Source: Glandiceps talaboti (Eukaryota > Hemichordata > Enteropneusta > Spengelidae). From it: a stretch of DNA of 64,000 nt. This document shows, piece after piece, positions 15,701 to 27,000 of this stretch (the stretch's first letter is position 1; every line of letters starts with the position of its first letter). The DNA lies in assembly GCF_964340395.1 (NCBI RefSeq), contig NC_135569.1, positions 18,379,957 to 18,443,956 of the forward strand, read 5' to 3'. The position numbers and the translations under genes are program-made. The notes beneath the pieces were generated by a model. It made no database searches. It was not told where the DNA came from and saw nothing but the letters and a program-made list of their open reading frames with translations.

Positions 15701-17005
15701 TACTCTGCCAGTGAGTGTTAGTAACATACTCTACCAGTGAGTGTTAGTAACATACTCTACCAGTGAGTGATAGTCACACACTCTGCCAGTGAGTGTTAGT
15801 AACATACTCTACCAGTGAGTGTTAGTGACATACTCTACCAGTGAGTGTTAGTGACATACTCTGCCAGTGAGTGTTAGTAACATACTCTGCCAGTGAGTGT
15901 TAGTAACATACTCTACCAGTGAGTGTTAGTGACATACTCTGCCAGTGAGTGTTAGTAACATACTCTGCCAGTGAGTGTTAGTAACATACTCTACCAGTGA
16001 GTGTTAGTGACATACTCTGCCAGTGAGTGTTAGTGACGTACTCTGCCAGTGAGTGTTAGTAACATACTCTACCAGTGAGTGTTAGTAACATACTCTGCCA
16101 GTGAGTGTTAGTGATGTACTCTGCCAGTGAGTGTTAGTAACATACTCTGCCTGGTAATTTACGAGTTTTAACTTTATTAACCAAAATCACACTGACTTGT
16201 GACCTAATTTGCATACTACTATATATAATATGTACTAATCCGATTATTTGCTTTGAACAATCTCCCAACTAGACCCAATAAGCAAGGACACTCCCCCCCC
16301 ATGCCTAAATATCAAAACAATCAGCCCAGCAGTTTTTAAGTTGTCTATACACATACATACATACATACATACATACATACATACATACATTATACATACA
16401 TACATACATACATACATACATACATACATACATACATACATACATACATACATACATACATACATACATACATACAAACATACATACATCCATCCATCCA
16501 TCCATCCATACATACATACATACATGCATACATACGTACGTACGTACATACATACATACATACATACACTGTACATACATACACATACACTAGACTGTCG
16601 ACTCCGGCACTCACTGATCAGTACGTGGTTATAGTATTGCTGTGAATTGGAGTGAGGCAACGACTTTAGTTCTAGATAAAACGTAACAAAAAAAAGGCAC
16701 AAATGATGAATGACTGTCGACAGTCTAACACATACACATACATACATACATACAGACAGATAGACACCGTGCTAAAAAAGCATCGGTTGTAATTTCGCAA
16801 AGGGCATTTCTAAAAGTGGATTTGAAAGAGTTAATATAAAGTATGTCACATGATGGCAATCCAATAAAGCATTTAGTACATGTACATACCTTCCACAAGC
16901 TTTCTATATTTCTCTCTGTAGGAGATACTTCTCTGATTTTGCCTTTGTATGGTCCATATCGAAAACCTTCTGTAATATTCTGCTTGGCACAGATAATAAT
17001 GAATG
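172..17005 (-). CDS. PRDM-family PR-domain C2H2 zinc-finger protein (partial gene, four exons)
   Basis: Likely nuclear transcriptional regulator. Four minus-strand exons join in phase: 17005-16890, 5164-5018, 3851-2687 and 350-172. The first two plus the start of the third give a PR (SET-related) domain: FRYGPYKG, then LWK, then PPWMRYFKSTN, then HFFFE. An acidic linker and a basic stretch RRGRRKRRRR (probable nuclear signal) follow, then C2H2 fingers, seven finger-like units in the large exon and two in the last. The exon at 17005 starts with two bases completing a codon, so at least one 5' exon lies at higher coordinates; I could not identify it. PR domains are usually protein-binding or weak methyltransferase modules; activity here is unknown. 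The exact PRDM paralogue is not assigned. Introns are filled with minisatellites, including a 9.3 kb array. Confidence 0.85.
790..1025. repeat. 78-bp tandem repeat, about 3 copies
   Basis: The block containing ACCAAGGTTATTGGTCTGG recurs at 871 and 949, with partial copies before and after. Lies in the PRDM last intron. The flanking 540-790 belongs to a dispersed repeat family seen elsewhere in the window. Confidence 0.8.
1098..1190. repeat. Imperfect inverted repeat
   Basis: ATCATGATGAAAAATAAT pairs with ATTATTTTTCATCATG, with outer complementary CACATTAT/ATAATGTG; possibly a small MITE remnant. The rest of 1190-1430 shows nothing recognisable. Confidence 0.5.
1435..2007. repeat. 44-bp minisatellite, about 13 copies
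   Basis: The core GACCAGGGTATATACATTTG recurs every 44 bp. The first two copies carry TGACGTCATGACC and later ones TGACAGAATGACC, so the array expanded from one variant. Confidence 0.9.
2101..2530. repeat. 51/43-bp minisatellite, about 9 copies
   Basis: Units share GGCAACAAAACTATGTAC; some keep and some lack an 8-bp CGGGTACT-type segment. Lies in the intron just downstream (transcript sense) of the large PRDM finger exon. Confidence 0.88.
2687..3851 (-). CDS. PRDM gene, large zinc-finger exon
   Basis: 1165 nt, entering in phase 0 after TTTTTACAG and leaving in phase 1 at a GTAAGA donor (2686-2681). It opens with ATKDIATGVEYALLGKV, the end of the PR domain. A Ser/Glu-rich linker, a Glu/Asp-rich stretch and a basic cluster follow. 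Finger-like units begin at HRCSQCGKVF, HECEECGRKF, FGCCAFNC, YLCIPCNKSF, YLCEYCDRPF, FVCHICYEAF and FRCDNCHKAF. The open frame runs on past 2687 into the intronic minisatellite, but the donor and the phase match to 350 argue that this extension is not coding. Confidence 0.88.
4497..4662. repeat. 33-bp minisatellite, 5 copies
   Basis: Unit includes GGGTATACAGTATGCTAACA; unit length divisible by three gives spurious short frames. In the PRDM intron between 3851 and 5018. Confidence 0.9.
4814..4935. repeat. Palindromic element
   Basis: Arms of about 32 bp (containing AAAAGTATACTGTTTCA and TGAAACAGTATACTTTT) flank a loop of about 58 bp. Looks like a small MITE; no clear target duplication seen. 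Confidence 0.6.
5018..5164 (-). CDS. PRDM gene, PR-domain exon B
   Basis: 147 nt, exactly 49 codons, phase 0 at both ends. The acceptor is GTACAG and the donor is GAG then GTTTGT. The translation includes PPWMRYFKSTN and DGGDHFFFE, the core of a PR domain (the W-M-R-Y segment is typical). Confidence 0.85.
5994..6155 (-). mobile_element. tRNA-derived SINE
   Basis: On the minus strand a tRNA-like head contains GTTAGCTCAGCAGGTTAGAG (A-box) and a degenerate B-box around GTGGATACCAATGTCC. It ends with a GCGCATTACAAATCATC tail and an (ATT)n run. This layout is typical of invertebrate tRNA SINEs. Confidence 0.72.
6163..6470. repeat. Dispersed repeat family copy with CAGA tail
   Basis: Contains CTTAATCTAAACACC and AAGAATGTTCCCA. 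The reverse complement of nearly the same stretch lies at 55085-55170. Related fragments are near 540-790, 6760-6870, 16160-16340, 17440-17590 and 39660-39835. Several end in CAGA/CATA/CA microsatellites. Confidence 0.6.
6691..6731. repeat. (CA)n microsatellite
   Basis: About 20 CA dinucleotides without interruption. Confidence 0.95.
6871..16150. repeat. 26-bp minisatellite, about 9.3 kb (about 356 copies) with higher-order structure
   Basis: The unit is CAGTGAGTGTTAGT followed by a variable base, ACATACTCT or ACGTACTCT, and AC/GC. It lies entirely in the PRDM intron between exons 16890 and 5164. A few sites vary between units. Rare variants recur at exact multiples of 26 bp: TCTCCCAGTG at 11519 and 14821 (3302 bp, 127 units), adjacent TAGTCAC pairs at 10025, 11897 and 15199 (1872 and 3302 bp), and GTGAGTAAC blocks at 7501, 13221 and 14157. 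The array therefore grew by duplicating large blocks. Confidence 0.97.
16337..16590. repeat. (CATA)n compound microsatellite
   Basis: Runs of CATA with CATC, CGTA and CAAA variants, at the end of a dispersed repeat copy. Open frames on both strands here (Tyr-Val-Cys or His-Thr-Tyr repeats) are artefacts. Confidence 0.95.
16890..17005 (-). CDS. PRDM gene, PR-domain exon A
   Basis: 116 nt, two bases plus 38 codons. The acceptor reads ATTACAG before CATTC and the donor reads GAAG then GTATGT. The peptide contains CAKQNITEGFRYGPYKG and ends in SLWK, matching the N-terminal half of a PR domain. It ends in phase 0, which fits the next exon. Confidence 0.82.
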
Positions 17006-17439
17006 CTGTAATGATATAAGTTTTTCAATTTTACTGCTCAGTTGCTAGAGATAGAGAGCGCCCTCTGGTGATAGTCTTCATTATACAGCTTGTCACAACT
17101 AGACTACATCACAAATCTCTGATCTATTCTAAATTTCATCATAGCATTCAAATTCAATCATACAAATGAAAACAGGAATGCGCAAGTTGTGTTTGCATTG
17201 GTTACTGGTCCCATGTACCATACGCATTTATCCACCTTCCACTTACATGTACATTTCAGAAATTGTGCAATTCAGAGTTATTTCAGCTTATGGATGCACT
17301 ACAATCTTCTTTATGAAGTTATTAGAGTTAGAGCAAAATAGGCCATAGACTGAAAAAACAAGAATCATGAAAATGTACGAATGTTAAAAAGTTGAAATCC
17401 TGAAGGTCTGTCAGAAAAAGAAGAGAATTATTATTATCA

Positions 17440-17541
17440 GTACTTTTTTTAAAATGTCTGGACATGGGTGTTCACAACTGAGATTGAACATACAAATTTA
17501 TGGGGCGGCTTTTGAGTTCAAGTCATCCACATACATACAAG

Positions 17542-17582
<41 letters not shown>
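17440..17582. repeat. Dispersed repeat fragment with (CAGA)n tail
   Basis: GGCTTTTGAGTTCAAGTCAT is shared with position about 6386-6410, followed in both places by CAGACAGACAGA. Supports one dispersed element family that carries its own microsatellite tail. Confidence 0.65.
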
Positions 17583-17799
17583 CAGCCTGTTAACACACAC
17601 TGACCAATCACACATAAGCACCAGTGCCATAATTTCTTATTTTTAATTCCCATTTTTTTTATCATCATCATTATCATCATCATCATCATAATTCATCATA
17701 TACATGTGTATTCTGTCTTGCTACATGCAGTCCACCTAAACTCCCATCCAATGACAGTATTACACATGCTCACTGGTTGTTCTAGACACAGGCACAGGC

Positions 17800-20700
17800 A
17801 CAGGCTGAGTTTGTCTTTAGGGTGTTATAGACCCCAGTTATTAAGAGGCAGAAACTGAGTTTATATGTCTTTTGACTGTTATAGACCCCAATTATTAAGA
17901 GACACAGACTGAGTTTATATGTCTTTTGACTGTTATAGACCCCAGTTATTAAGAGACACAGACTGAGTTTATATGTCTTTTGACTGTTATAGACCCCAGT
18001 TATTAAGAGACACAGACTGAGTTTATATGTCTTTTGACTGTTATAGACCCCAGTTATTAAGAGACACAGACTGAGTTTATATGTCTTTTGACTGTTATAG
18101 ACCCCAGTTATTAAGAGACACAGACTGAGTTTATATGTCTTTTGACTGTTATAGACCCCAGTTATTAAGAGACACAGACTGAGTTATATGTCTTTTGACT
18201 GTTATAGACCCCAGTTATTAAGAGACACAGACTGAGTTTATGTCTTTTGACTGTATAGACCCCAGTTATTAAGAGGCAGAAACTGAGTTTATATGTCTTT
18301 TGACTGTTATAGACCCCAGTTATTAAGAGACACAGACTGAGTTTATATGTCTTTTGACTGTTATAGACCCCAGTTATTAAGAGACACAGACTGAGTTTAT
18401 ATGTCTTTTGACTGTTATAGACCCCAGTTATTAAGAGGCAGAAACTGAGTTTATATGTCTTTTGACTGTTATAGACCCCAGTTATTAAGAGACACAGACT
18501 GAGTTTATGTCTTTTGACTGTTATAGACCCCAGTTATTAAGAGACACAAACTGAGTTTATATGTCTTTTGACATTTATAGACCCCAGTTATTAAGAGACA
18601 CAGACTGAGTTTGTCTTTTGACTTTTATAGACCCCAGTTATTAAGAGACACAAACTGAGTTTATATGTCTTTTGACTGTTATAGACCCCAATTAAGAGGC
18701 AGAAACTGAGTTTATATGTCTTTTGAGTGTTATAGACCCCAGTTATTAAGAGACACAGACTGAGTTCATATGTCTTTTGACTGTTATAGACCCCAGTTAT
18801 TAAGAGACACAGACTGAGTTTATATGTCTTTTGACATTTATAGACCCCAGTTATTAAGAGACACAGACTGAGTTTATATGTCTTTTGACTGTTATAGACC
18901 CCAGTTATTAAGAGACACAGACTGAGTTTATATGTCTTTTGACATTTATAGACCCCAGTTATTAAGAGACACAGACTGAGTTTATATGTCTTTTGACTGT
19001 TATAGACCCCAGTTATTAAGAGACACAGACTGAGTTTATATGTCTTTTGACATTTATAGACCCCAGTTATTAAGAGACACAGACTGAGTTTATATGTCTT
19101 TTGACTTTTGTAGACCCCAGTTATTAAGAGACACAAACTGAGTTTATATGTCTTTTGACTGTTATAGACCCCAATTAAGAGGCAGAAACTGAGTTTATAT
19201 GTCTTTTGAGTGTTATAGACCCCAATTAAGAGACACAGACTGAGTTTATATGTCTTTTGACTGTTATAGACCCCAGTTATTAAGAGACACAGACTGAATT
19301 TATATGTCTTTTGACTGTTATAGACCCTGATTAAGAGACACAAACTGAGTTTATATGTCTTTTGACATTTATAGACCCCGATTAAGAGGCAGAAACTGAG
19401 TTTATGTCTTTTGAGTGTTATAGACCCCAATTAAGAGACACAGACTGAGTTTATATGTCTTTTGACTGTTATAGACCCCAGTTATTAAGAGGCAGAAACT
19501 GAGTTTATGTCTTTTGACTGTTATAGACCCCAGTTATTAAGAGACACAGACTGAATTTATGTCTTTTGACTGTTATAGACCCCAGTTATTAAGAGACACA
19601 AACTGAGTTTATATGTCTTTTGACATTTATAGACCCCAGTTATTAAGAGACACAGACTGAGTTTGTCTTTTGACTTTTATAGACCCCAGTTATTAAGAGA
19701 CACAAACTGAGTTTATATGTCTTTTGACTGTTATAGACCCCAATTAAGAGGCAGAAACTGAGTTTATATGTCTTTTGAGTGTTATAGACCCCAGTTATTA
19801 AGAGACACAGACTGAGTTTATATGTCTTTTGACTGTTATAGACCCCAGTTATTAAGAGACACAGACTGAGTTTATGTCTTTTGACTGTTATAGACCCCAG
19901 TTATTAAGAGACACAGACTGAGTTTATATGTCTTTTGACTGTTATAGACCCCAGTTATTAAGAGGCAGAAACTGAGTTTATATGTCTTTTGACTGTTATA
20001 GACCCCAGTTATTAAGAGACACAGACTGAGTTTATGTCTTTTGACTGTTATAGACCCCAGTTATTAAGAGACACAAACTGAGTTTATATGTCTTTTGACA
20101 TTTATAGACCCCAGTTATTAAGAGACACAGACTGAGTTTGTCTTTTGACTTTTATAGACCCCAGTTATTAAGAGACACAAACTGAGTTTATATGTCTTTT
20201 GACTGTTATAGACCCCAATTAAGAGGCAGAAACTGAGTTTATATGTCTTTTGAGTGTTATAGACCCCAGTTATTAAGAGACACAGACTGAGTTCATATGT
20301 CTTTTGACTGTTATAGACCCCAGTTATTAAGAGACACAGACTGAGTTTATATGTCTTTTGACATTTATAGACCCCAGTTATTAAGAGACACAGACTGAGT
20401 TTATATGTCTTTTGACTGTTATAGACCCCAGTTATTAAGAGACACAGACTGAGTTTATATGTCTTTTGACATTTATAGACCCCAGTTATTAAGAGACACA
20501 GACTGAGTTTATATGTCTTTTGACTGTTATAGACCCCAGTTATTAAGAGACACAGACTGAGTTTATATGTCTTTTGACATTTATAGACCCCAGTTATTAA
20601 GAGACACAGACTGAGTTTATATGTCTTTTGACTTTTGTAGACCCCAGTTATTAAGAGACACAAACTGAGTTTATATGTCTTTTGACTGTTATAGACCCCA

Positions 20701-22420
20701 ATTAAGAGGCAGAAACTGAGTTTATATGTCTTTTGAGTGTTATAGACCCCAATTAAGAGACACAGACTGAGTTTATATGTCTTTTGACTGTTATAGACCC
20801 CAGTTATTAAGAGACACAGACTGAATTTATACGTCTTTTGACTGTTATAGACCCTGATTAAGAGACACAAACTGAGTTTATATGTCTTTTGACATTTATA
20901 GACCCCGATTAAGAGGCAGAAACTGAGTTTATATGTCTTTTGAGTGTTATAGACCCCAATTAAGAGACACAGACTGAGTTTATATGTCTTTTGACTGTTA
21001 TAGACCCCAGTTATTAAGAGGCAGAAACTGAGTTTATGTCTTTTGACTGTTATAGACCCCAGTTATTAAGAGACACAGACTGAATTTATGTCTTTTGACT
21101 GTTATAGACCCCAGTTATTAAGAGACACAAACTGAGTTTATATGTCTTTTGACATTTATAGACCCCAGTTATTAAGAGACACAGACTGAGTTTGTCTTTT
21201 GACTTTTATAGACCCCAGTTATTAAGAGACACAAACTGAGTTTATATGTCTTTTGACTGTTATAGACCCCAATTAAGAGGCAGAAACTGAGTTTATATGT
21301 CTTTTGAGTGTTATAGACCCCAGTTATTAAGAGACACAGACTGAGTTTATATGTCTTTTGACTGTTATAGACCCCAGTTATTAAGAGACACAGACTGAGT
21401 TTATGTCTTTTGACTGTTATAGACCCCAGTTATTAAGAGACACAGACTGAGTTTATATGTCTTTTGACATTTATAGACCCCAGTTATTAAGAGACACAGA
21501 CTGAGTTTATGTCTTTTGACTGTTATAGACCCCAGTTATTAAGAGACACAGACTGAGTTTATGTCTTTTGACATTTATAGACCCCAGTTATTAAGAGACA
21601 CAGACTGAGTTTATATGTCTTTTGACTGTTATAGACCCGTTATTAAGAGACACAGACTGAGTTTATATGTCTTTTGACATTTATAGACCCCAGTTATTAA
21701 GAGACACAGACTGAGTTTATATGTCTTTTGACTTTTGTAGACCCCAGTTATTAAGAGACACAAACTGAGTTTATATGTCTTTTGACTGTTATAGACCCCA
21801 ATTAAGAGGCAGAAACTGAGTTTATATGTCTTTTGAGTGTTATAGACCCCAATTAAGAGACACAGACTGAGTTTATATGTCTTTTGACTGTTATAGACCC
21901 CAGTTATTAAGAGACACAGACTGAATTTATATGTCTTTTGACTGTTATAGACCCTGATTAAGAGGCACAGACTGGGTTTATGTCTTTTGACTGTTATAGA
22001 CCCCGATTAAGAGGCAGAAACTGAGTTTATATGTCTTTTGACTGTTATAGACCCCAGTTATTAAGAGGCAGAAACTGAGTTTATGTCTTTTGACTGTTAT
22101 AGACCCCAGTTATTAAGAGGCAGAAACTGAGTTTATATATATTTTGACTGTTATAGACCCCAGTTATTAAGAGACACAAACTGAGTTTTTATATATATTT
22201 TGGCTTTTATAGACCCCAGTTATTAAGAGAGACAAACTGAGTTTATATGTCTTTTGACTTTTATAGACCCCAGTTATTAAGAGACACAAACTGAGTTTAT
22301 ATATATTTTGGCTTTTATAGACCCCAGTTATTAAGAGACACAAACTGAGTTTATATATATTTTGGCTTTTGACTGTTATAGAACCTGATTAAGAGGCACA
22401 GGCCGAGTTTGTCTTTTGGG
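17800..22420. repeat. 54-bp minisatellite, about 4.6 kb (about 85-90 copies)
   Basis: Core TTATAGACCCCAGTTATTAA with GACACA/GGCAGA alternation and small indels (loss of AT, or of GTTAT). A rare short unit (GAGTTTGTCTTTTGAC) appears at 18607, 19659, 20134 and 21188; alternate spacings of 1527 and 1529 bp show a higher-order repeat of about 1.53 kb. Unit length of 18 codons explains the long repetitive minus-strand frames. Confidence 0.96.
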
Positions 22421-22429
22421 TGTAATATT

Positions 22430-23962
22430 TTTGCTGAGGATTAAAAAATAGTCTTGCTGTGTTTTAATTACTGAATATTGGACTCAAACTCAGGAGTAAG
22501 ACAAACAATTCAATGACACTGACAGTCATAATTTATTATATATGATCATAAACTGTTGAGGAAACACTATCATGTAATCAAGTGTGCCAGCAACAGCAGA
22601 ATATGATTTCAGTGCTAGCTAATACAAGTAATAGTTTAGTTAGTCCTAATGGTGTTAGCATAAAATGTACTACCAGCCTCACCTTTACCCATTGGCTGAT
22701 GAAAATTGTACCAACCTCCCCTACTGCCATAATTATGAACAGACAATACTTTGGAAAACTGATCAAATACAAGAATGTGAATTTCCTGAGTTTGAGTTCA
22801 ATATTCAGTGGGACCACAGTGGAAACAAGTTTTTAACTTTTCTGTGTTATCCCTGCAGCACAATAACATTTATTTTGTCTGATGTAATTGTTTTCTGTAT
22901 ACTGAATTTTTTTTTCTTGTGCTGAAATAAATCAAATCAAATCCAGAATAGCTCTATGTTGTTTTCCTAAAGTAAAATATCACACCAATCCTGCTACTAC
23001 CCAGTAACTTAGTACTATACTAGAACATAGTAATTTACCGCATGAATTAGACTATTCCACACAGTACAGGCAGGAGAGTGTTTATTTCTTAGTCAAAACG
23101 ATGTTGTATTTTGCCTTTAGACAAGGAAATCAACAGTATAAGAAATACTACACGCCCCTATGTTCTGGCTTTCCAAGGTCTGGAACATGAACGAAGAAGC
23201 CTGTGGACAACCTAACCTGTATGTACAAGTACTGCCAATCGTACCGTGATGACATGTCGCGTAAATAAACGTTATTACAAGAGTAAGTTGCAATCTTTGA
23301 TTCTTTACACTCCGTGATACTGATAGCATTATATTATAACTAAATCGTCATGCAAACGCAAATTGGTATCTGTGAAAGAAATGTTAATGGTGTTTACGAG
23401 GACTAGTACAGAGCGAAGGTCTGTATGTCAACTGACGTCTGCAAAACAAAAGACTCAACTTCCTAAATTGTAAACGAGGGTGAATATGTGGAAATTTTCC
23501 CCGCCGAACGAGCCTGGGAATCCCAACAGACATGGGCGAGGATAGCTATCGAAACCGTACTTTCGATACCTATAAAAGGCCAAACTTTTTATGAAAATGA
23601 AATATTTCAAAATGAAGATGCAAGTGACATTCAAATGGAATCAAAAGAACTTCAAAATTGATGTCAATTTCGCACATTTTGACAAATTGGAATTTGACTC
23701 ACCGTCTGAGGACGCCATATTTTCGTCATTAACCCAGAATGCTTTGCGACGCATCCCAGGCAAGCATAGGAATAAAACAATTTTGTCATCCTTAAGGTGC
23801 CTTCTATGTTATGTTTCCCCAAAATCCTTGTTAATGTAAACTTCTATTTCACACAGTTTTGTTAAGAGTCAAATTCTCATCTAAAACTATCCAGAACTAC
23901 TGAAGGACATTCGTGATCATTCGGATTCCTTCGGTAACTTTCGGCGTGTGTCAGAAACCAAG
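22430..23962. other. Non-repetitive stretch upstream of PSMB6; no confident gene
   Basis: 22560-22940 ends in AATAAATCAAATCAAATCC after a T-rich tract, which resembles the 3' end of a non-LTR element. 23571-23578 is TATAAAAG. An open frame at 23591-23839 (starting MKMKYFKMKMQVTFKWNQ) includes SSLTQNALRRIPGKHR; I do not recognise it. PSMB6 promoter elements must lie just before 23963, but no motif stands out. Confidence 0.4.
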
Positions 23963-24061
23963 ATGGCAGCCAGCATGATGTATGAAAAAAGATTCACGAG
24001 TTCTCCGAGTACTGTCAACATGGGCGCAGATGACTGGCTTACGGCTGAACATATGACAGGG
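23963..24061 (+). CDS. PSMB6: PSMB6 exon 1 (propeptide)
   Basis: 99 nt, 33 codons, beginning ATGGCAGCCAGCATGATG and ending ATG ACA GGG before the donor GTATGC. It encodes the whole propeptide; its last residue, Gly, is the autocatalytic cleavage position before Thr1 in exon 2. Confidence 0.9.
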
Positions 24062-27000
24062 GTATGCTATTTTGTTTAGATCTAATATAAAATTCTTCAT
24101 TACAGGGGAAAATAGATGGGCGCTCTGTATGTGATGTACTGTGTAACTGACTAAACGGTAAACCGTGCACTGTACATGTACATGTTACTCTAATGTTACT
24201 ACCATGACACTGCAAAGTGCAAAGTTTTGTGATGCACAAGTTTTACTAAAAAATGTACGTTCAGATGAAAGATGAAAATATTTCTACAGATTGACTTGTA
24301 TTTCATGGTCAACTTAAGTTTAAGTTTACATTACTTGTTCGCAAGGTTGCGTTTTTGTCTCTTTATTTGCTACTCGGTCGTTACAAAACGCAGGTACATA
24401 TGGGGTGAGATCCCCGTCAAAATAAATGTATATAATGTATTTTAAGATTTCCACAATTATTTCTGTGTTTATTCACTTTTTTATTATAATTATTTCTGTA
24501 ATTATTTTTAGAATTTATAATTTCGTTATGAAATATCATTTTTTGTTCACATATTTATTATAATTATTTCTTTAAATATTCACTTACATTTATTTTAATT
24601 ATTTCTGTATTTGTTCTTAATTTGCTTTTTATTTTTCTATTATTAATTCAAGTTGAATTATTTGACTTATATCAAGAAACTTGCTTATTTAATCATTTGG
24701 CTTTATTTCTTAACATTAAATTATTTATAAAATTTATAATTTCATTATTTAAGTCTGTATTTTGCATCTGATTTCTCTTTTCATCACCGTTATTATTATT
24801 TTGATTATTTATCATTTTAAATTATTTCATTTGCTAAGCCAATTTAAACATTCTCAGCAATATATTATGATAATGATGTTCTCTTATCATTAAATTATTT
24901 TTTTCAATTCATTATTTTGTTATTTAAGTCTTTATTTTGATTCTTGTTCGTGCTTTAATTTATTCTCTATACCTGCAAACCATGTTTAGTTGATAACTTA
25001 AACTTGAACAATTACAATTACAATTGATAAATATTTTATTTTGGCGGAGATCTCACCATAGTTTAAAGTAATTTATTCACTATGCTTGAAACCATGGTTC
25101 GGGGCCATTGATTCGTCCTATGACTGCAACGTGCAACGTATTTGGCCTGGAACATGGTTATCAAGCACAGTGAATAAATTTCTTCAACTACGGTGAGATC
25201 TCCGCCAAAATACAATAATGAATTCATTCTCTATGCCTGCAAACCATGTTCAGGGGCCTACGATACGTCATATGACGTATTTGCATCACTTCTCTCCAAT
25301 CACGATTGATCACTAACTGACTATCATATGCATCATGGCGACTGAGCTTATAAATCTATGTGAATATATGCCTGGAATCGTTAGATCACTGGATGATGTT
25401 TCAGAGTTTAATCAGTTGAATACTGCAGTCCTTAAAGTTGTTTTGGTTGAAGAAGAATTGGTTTGGCATGCCCTTAGTTTTGATATTCCAAATGAAGTCT
25501 TCAAATTACATTCGGTACGCTATAACAACTTTACAGGAATGTGATGAAGCTGGCAGTACAGATGTGTGTCATTTATCCCCAAAAATCGGTGAATTACATG
25601 ATGTAACAAACTGTGACTTTCGAGAGAAAATAAATTCGTATCCGTGAATAAATGTTTGTGTAGTTTTATTAAAATGTAAATATGAGACAGTATGCAGCAG
25701 GGTCATAAATCTTTACTTGTATTTTCTATGGACAATCGGTGCCGTGGTGGTACACATGGACGGTGTAACGTGTATCATCATGCTAGGCACAACATTAGTC
25801 AAGTTACGTGTACACCGTATGCTTGTAATGGCAATACTGTCACTCGGTAAATTGTATCATGTACTAATATTATATTCTGGCCTTTGAGTGAGAAATGAGA
25901 CGACAAGTAAAATTTATAACTGTGAGTAAATGTATGTACTTGTACTATATTAATTGCGATTGTAGGATGGCTGGGTTGTAAATCCTCGTATTTTCTACAA
26001 AAGAGTGACTTGCACGGTGCATACGCCATCCCCGGTCCATACGCCATCCTCGGATGCCATCATCACACAGGCCATGTGTTTTGTACAATAGTGTAAACAC
26101 CTCTGTAATTACGCTCTAACTTTCGAGCAATCACCCCGAAGAAATAAAATTCAGCCAATGAAGTTATAACTGAGTCTGTGAATTGATGTTTGTACTTTTA
26201 ATAGTCTAAATTGTGATTATGATACGGCAGGCTCGCAAACCACGATAAGTAAATGATGTATGCCCGGACGCTATGTATATGCAGAGAGCAGATAAACTTA
26301 GACCCACGTATGCTATGCTACGAGCATGCACCACAGCTTGGTAAATTATGTGTACTAAACCTTTTGAGCAAAAAGAAAGAGACAAATCAATTCATGACTG
26401 AGTATATTTTACTTCTTTTTAATGAATTACTTTGGGACAGCAGGGACGATGCGATAGCCGTCAGATATTTTCTTCAAAAGTGACACAACGTAATGCATGT
26501 GTAGAACCAACAACATTGTTAGTGTCTTCCGTATGGGTAATCTGACGTGCCGTGCCGCCGGGCAAGCAATGCAGTCTAAATGCCACCCAGCAACATGTGT
26601 GCGGCAAATTTCATACCCCCCTCCTCCAGTTTGGGATAATTTTCCTGTAAAATGTCGTGGAGATCAGTCGCTGTACTGTCGTACACTTTCCACCATACTC
26701 ATGATACTTGATTTACTAACAGTGAACTACATCATGAACGACATATCTTTGGCCCCGGAACATGGTTTGCAAGCATAGTGAATAAATTAAATATTTCAAG
26801 TTGATAACTTAAACTTAAACAATTACAATTGATGATAAGCACAAATAAGAATCAAAATATAGACTTAAATAAAAAAATACTGAATTGAAAAAATAATTTA
26901 ATGATAAGCTTAAGAGAAGATCATAATGAAAATATATTGCTGAGAATGTTTAAATTGATTGTATGCAAATGAAGTAATGAAATAATTTAATATGATAAAT

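Noticed and set aside
6871-16150. CRISPR-like array
   Set aside because: Units are continuous without unique spacers, 26 bp long with point variants, inside a eukaryotic intron; a minisatellite.
18591-20870. Minus-strand frames of 279 and 250 codons with an 18-residue repeat
   Set aside because: They follow the 54-bp array; variants and indels of the array break the frames at the same places in each higher-order copy.
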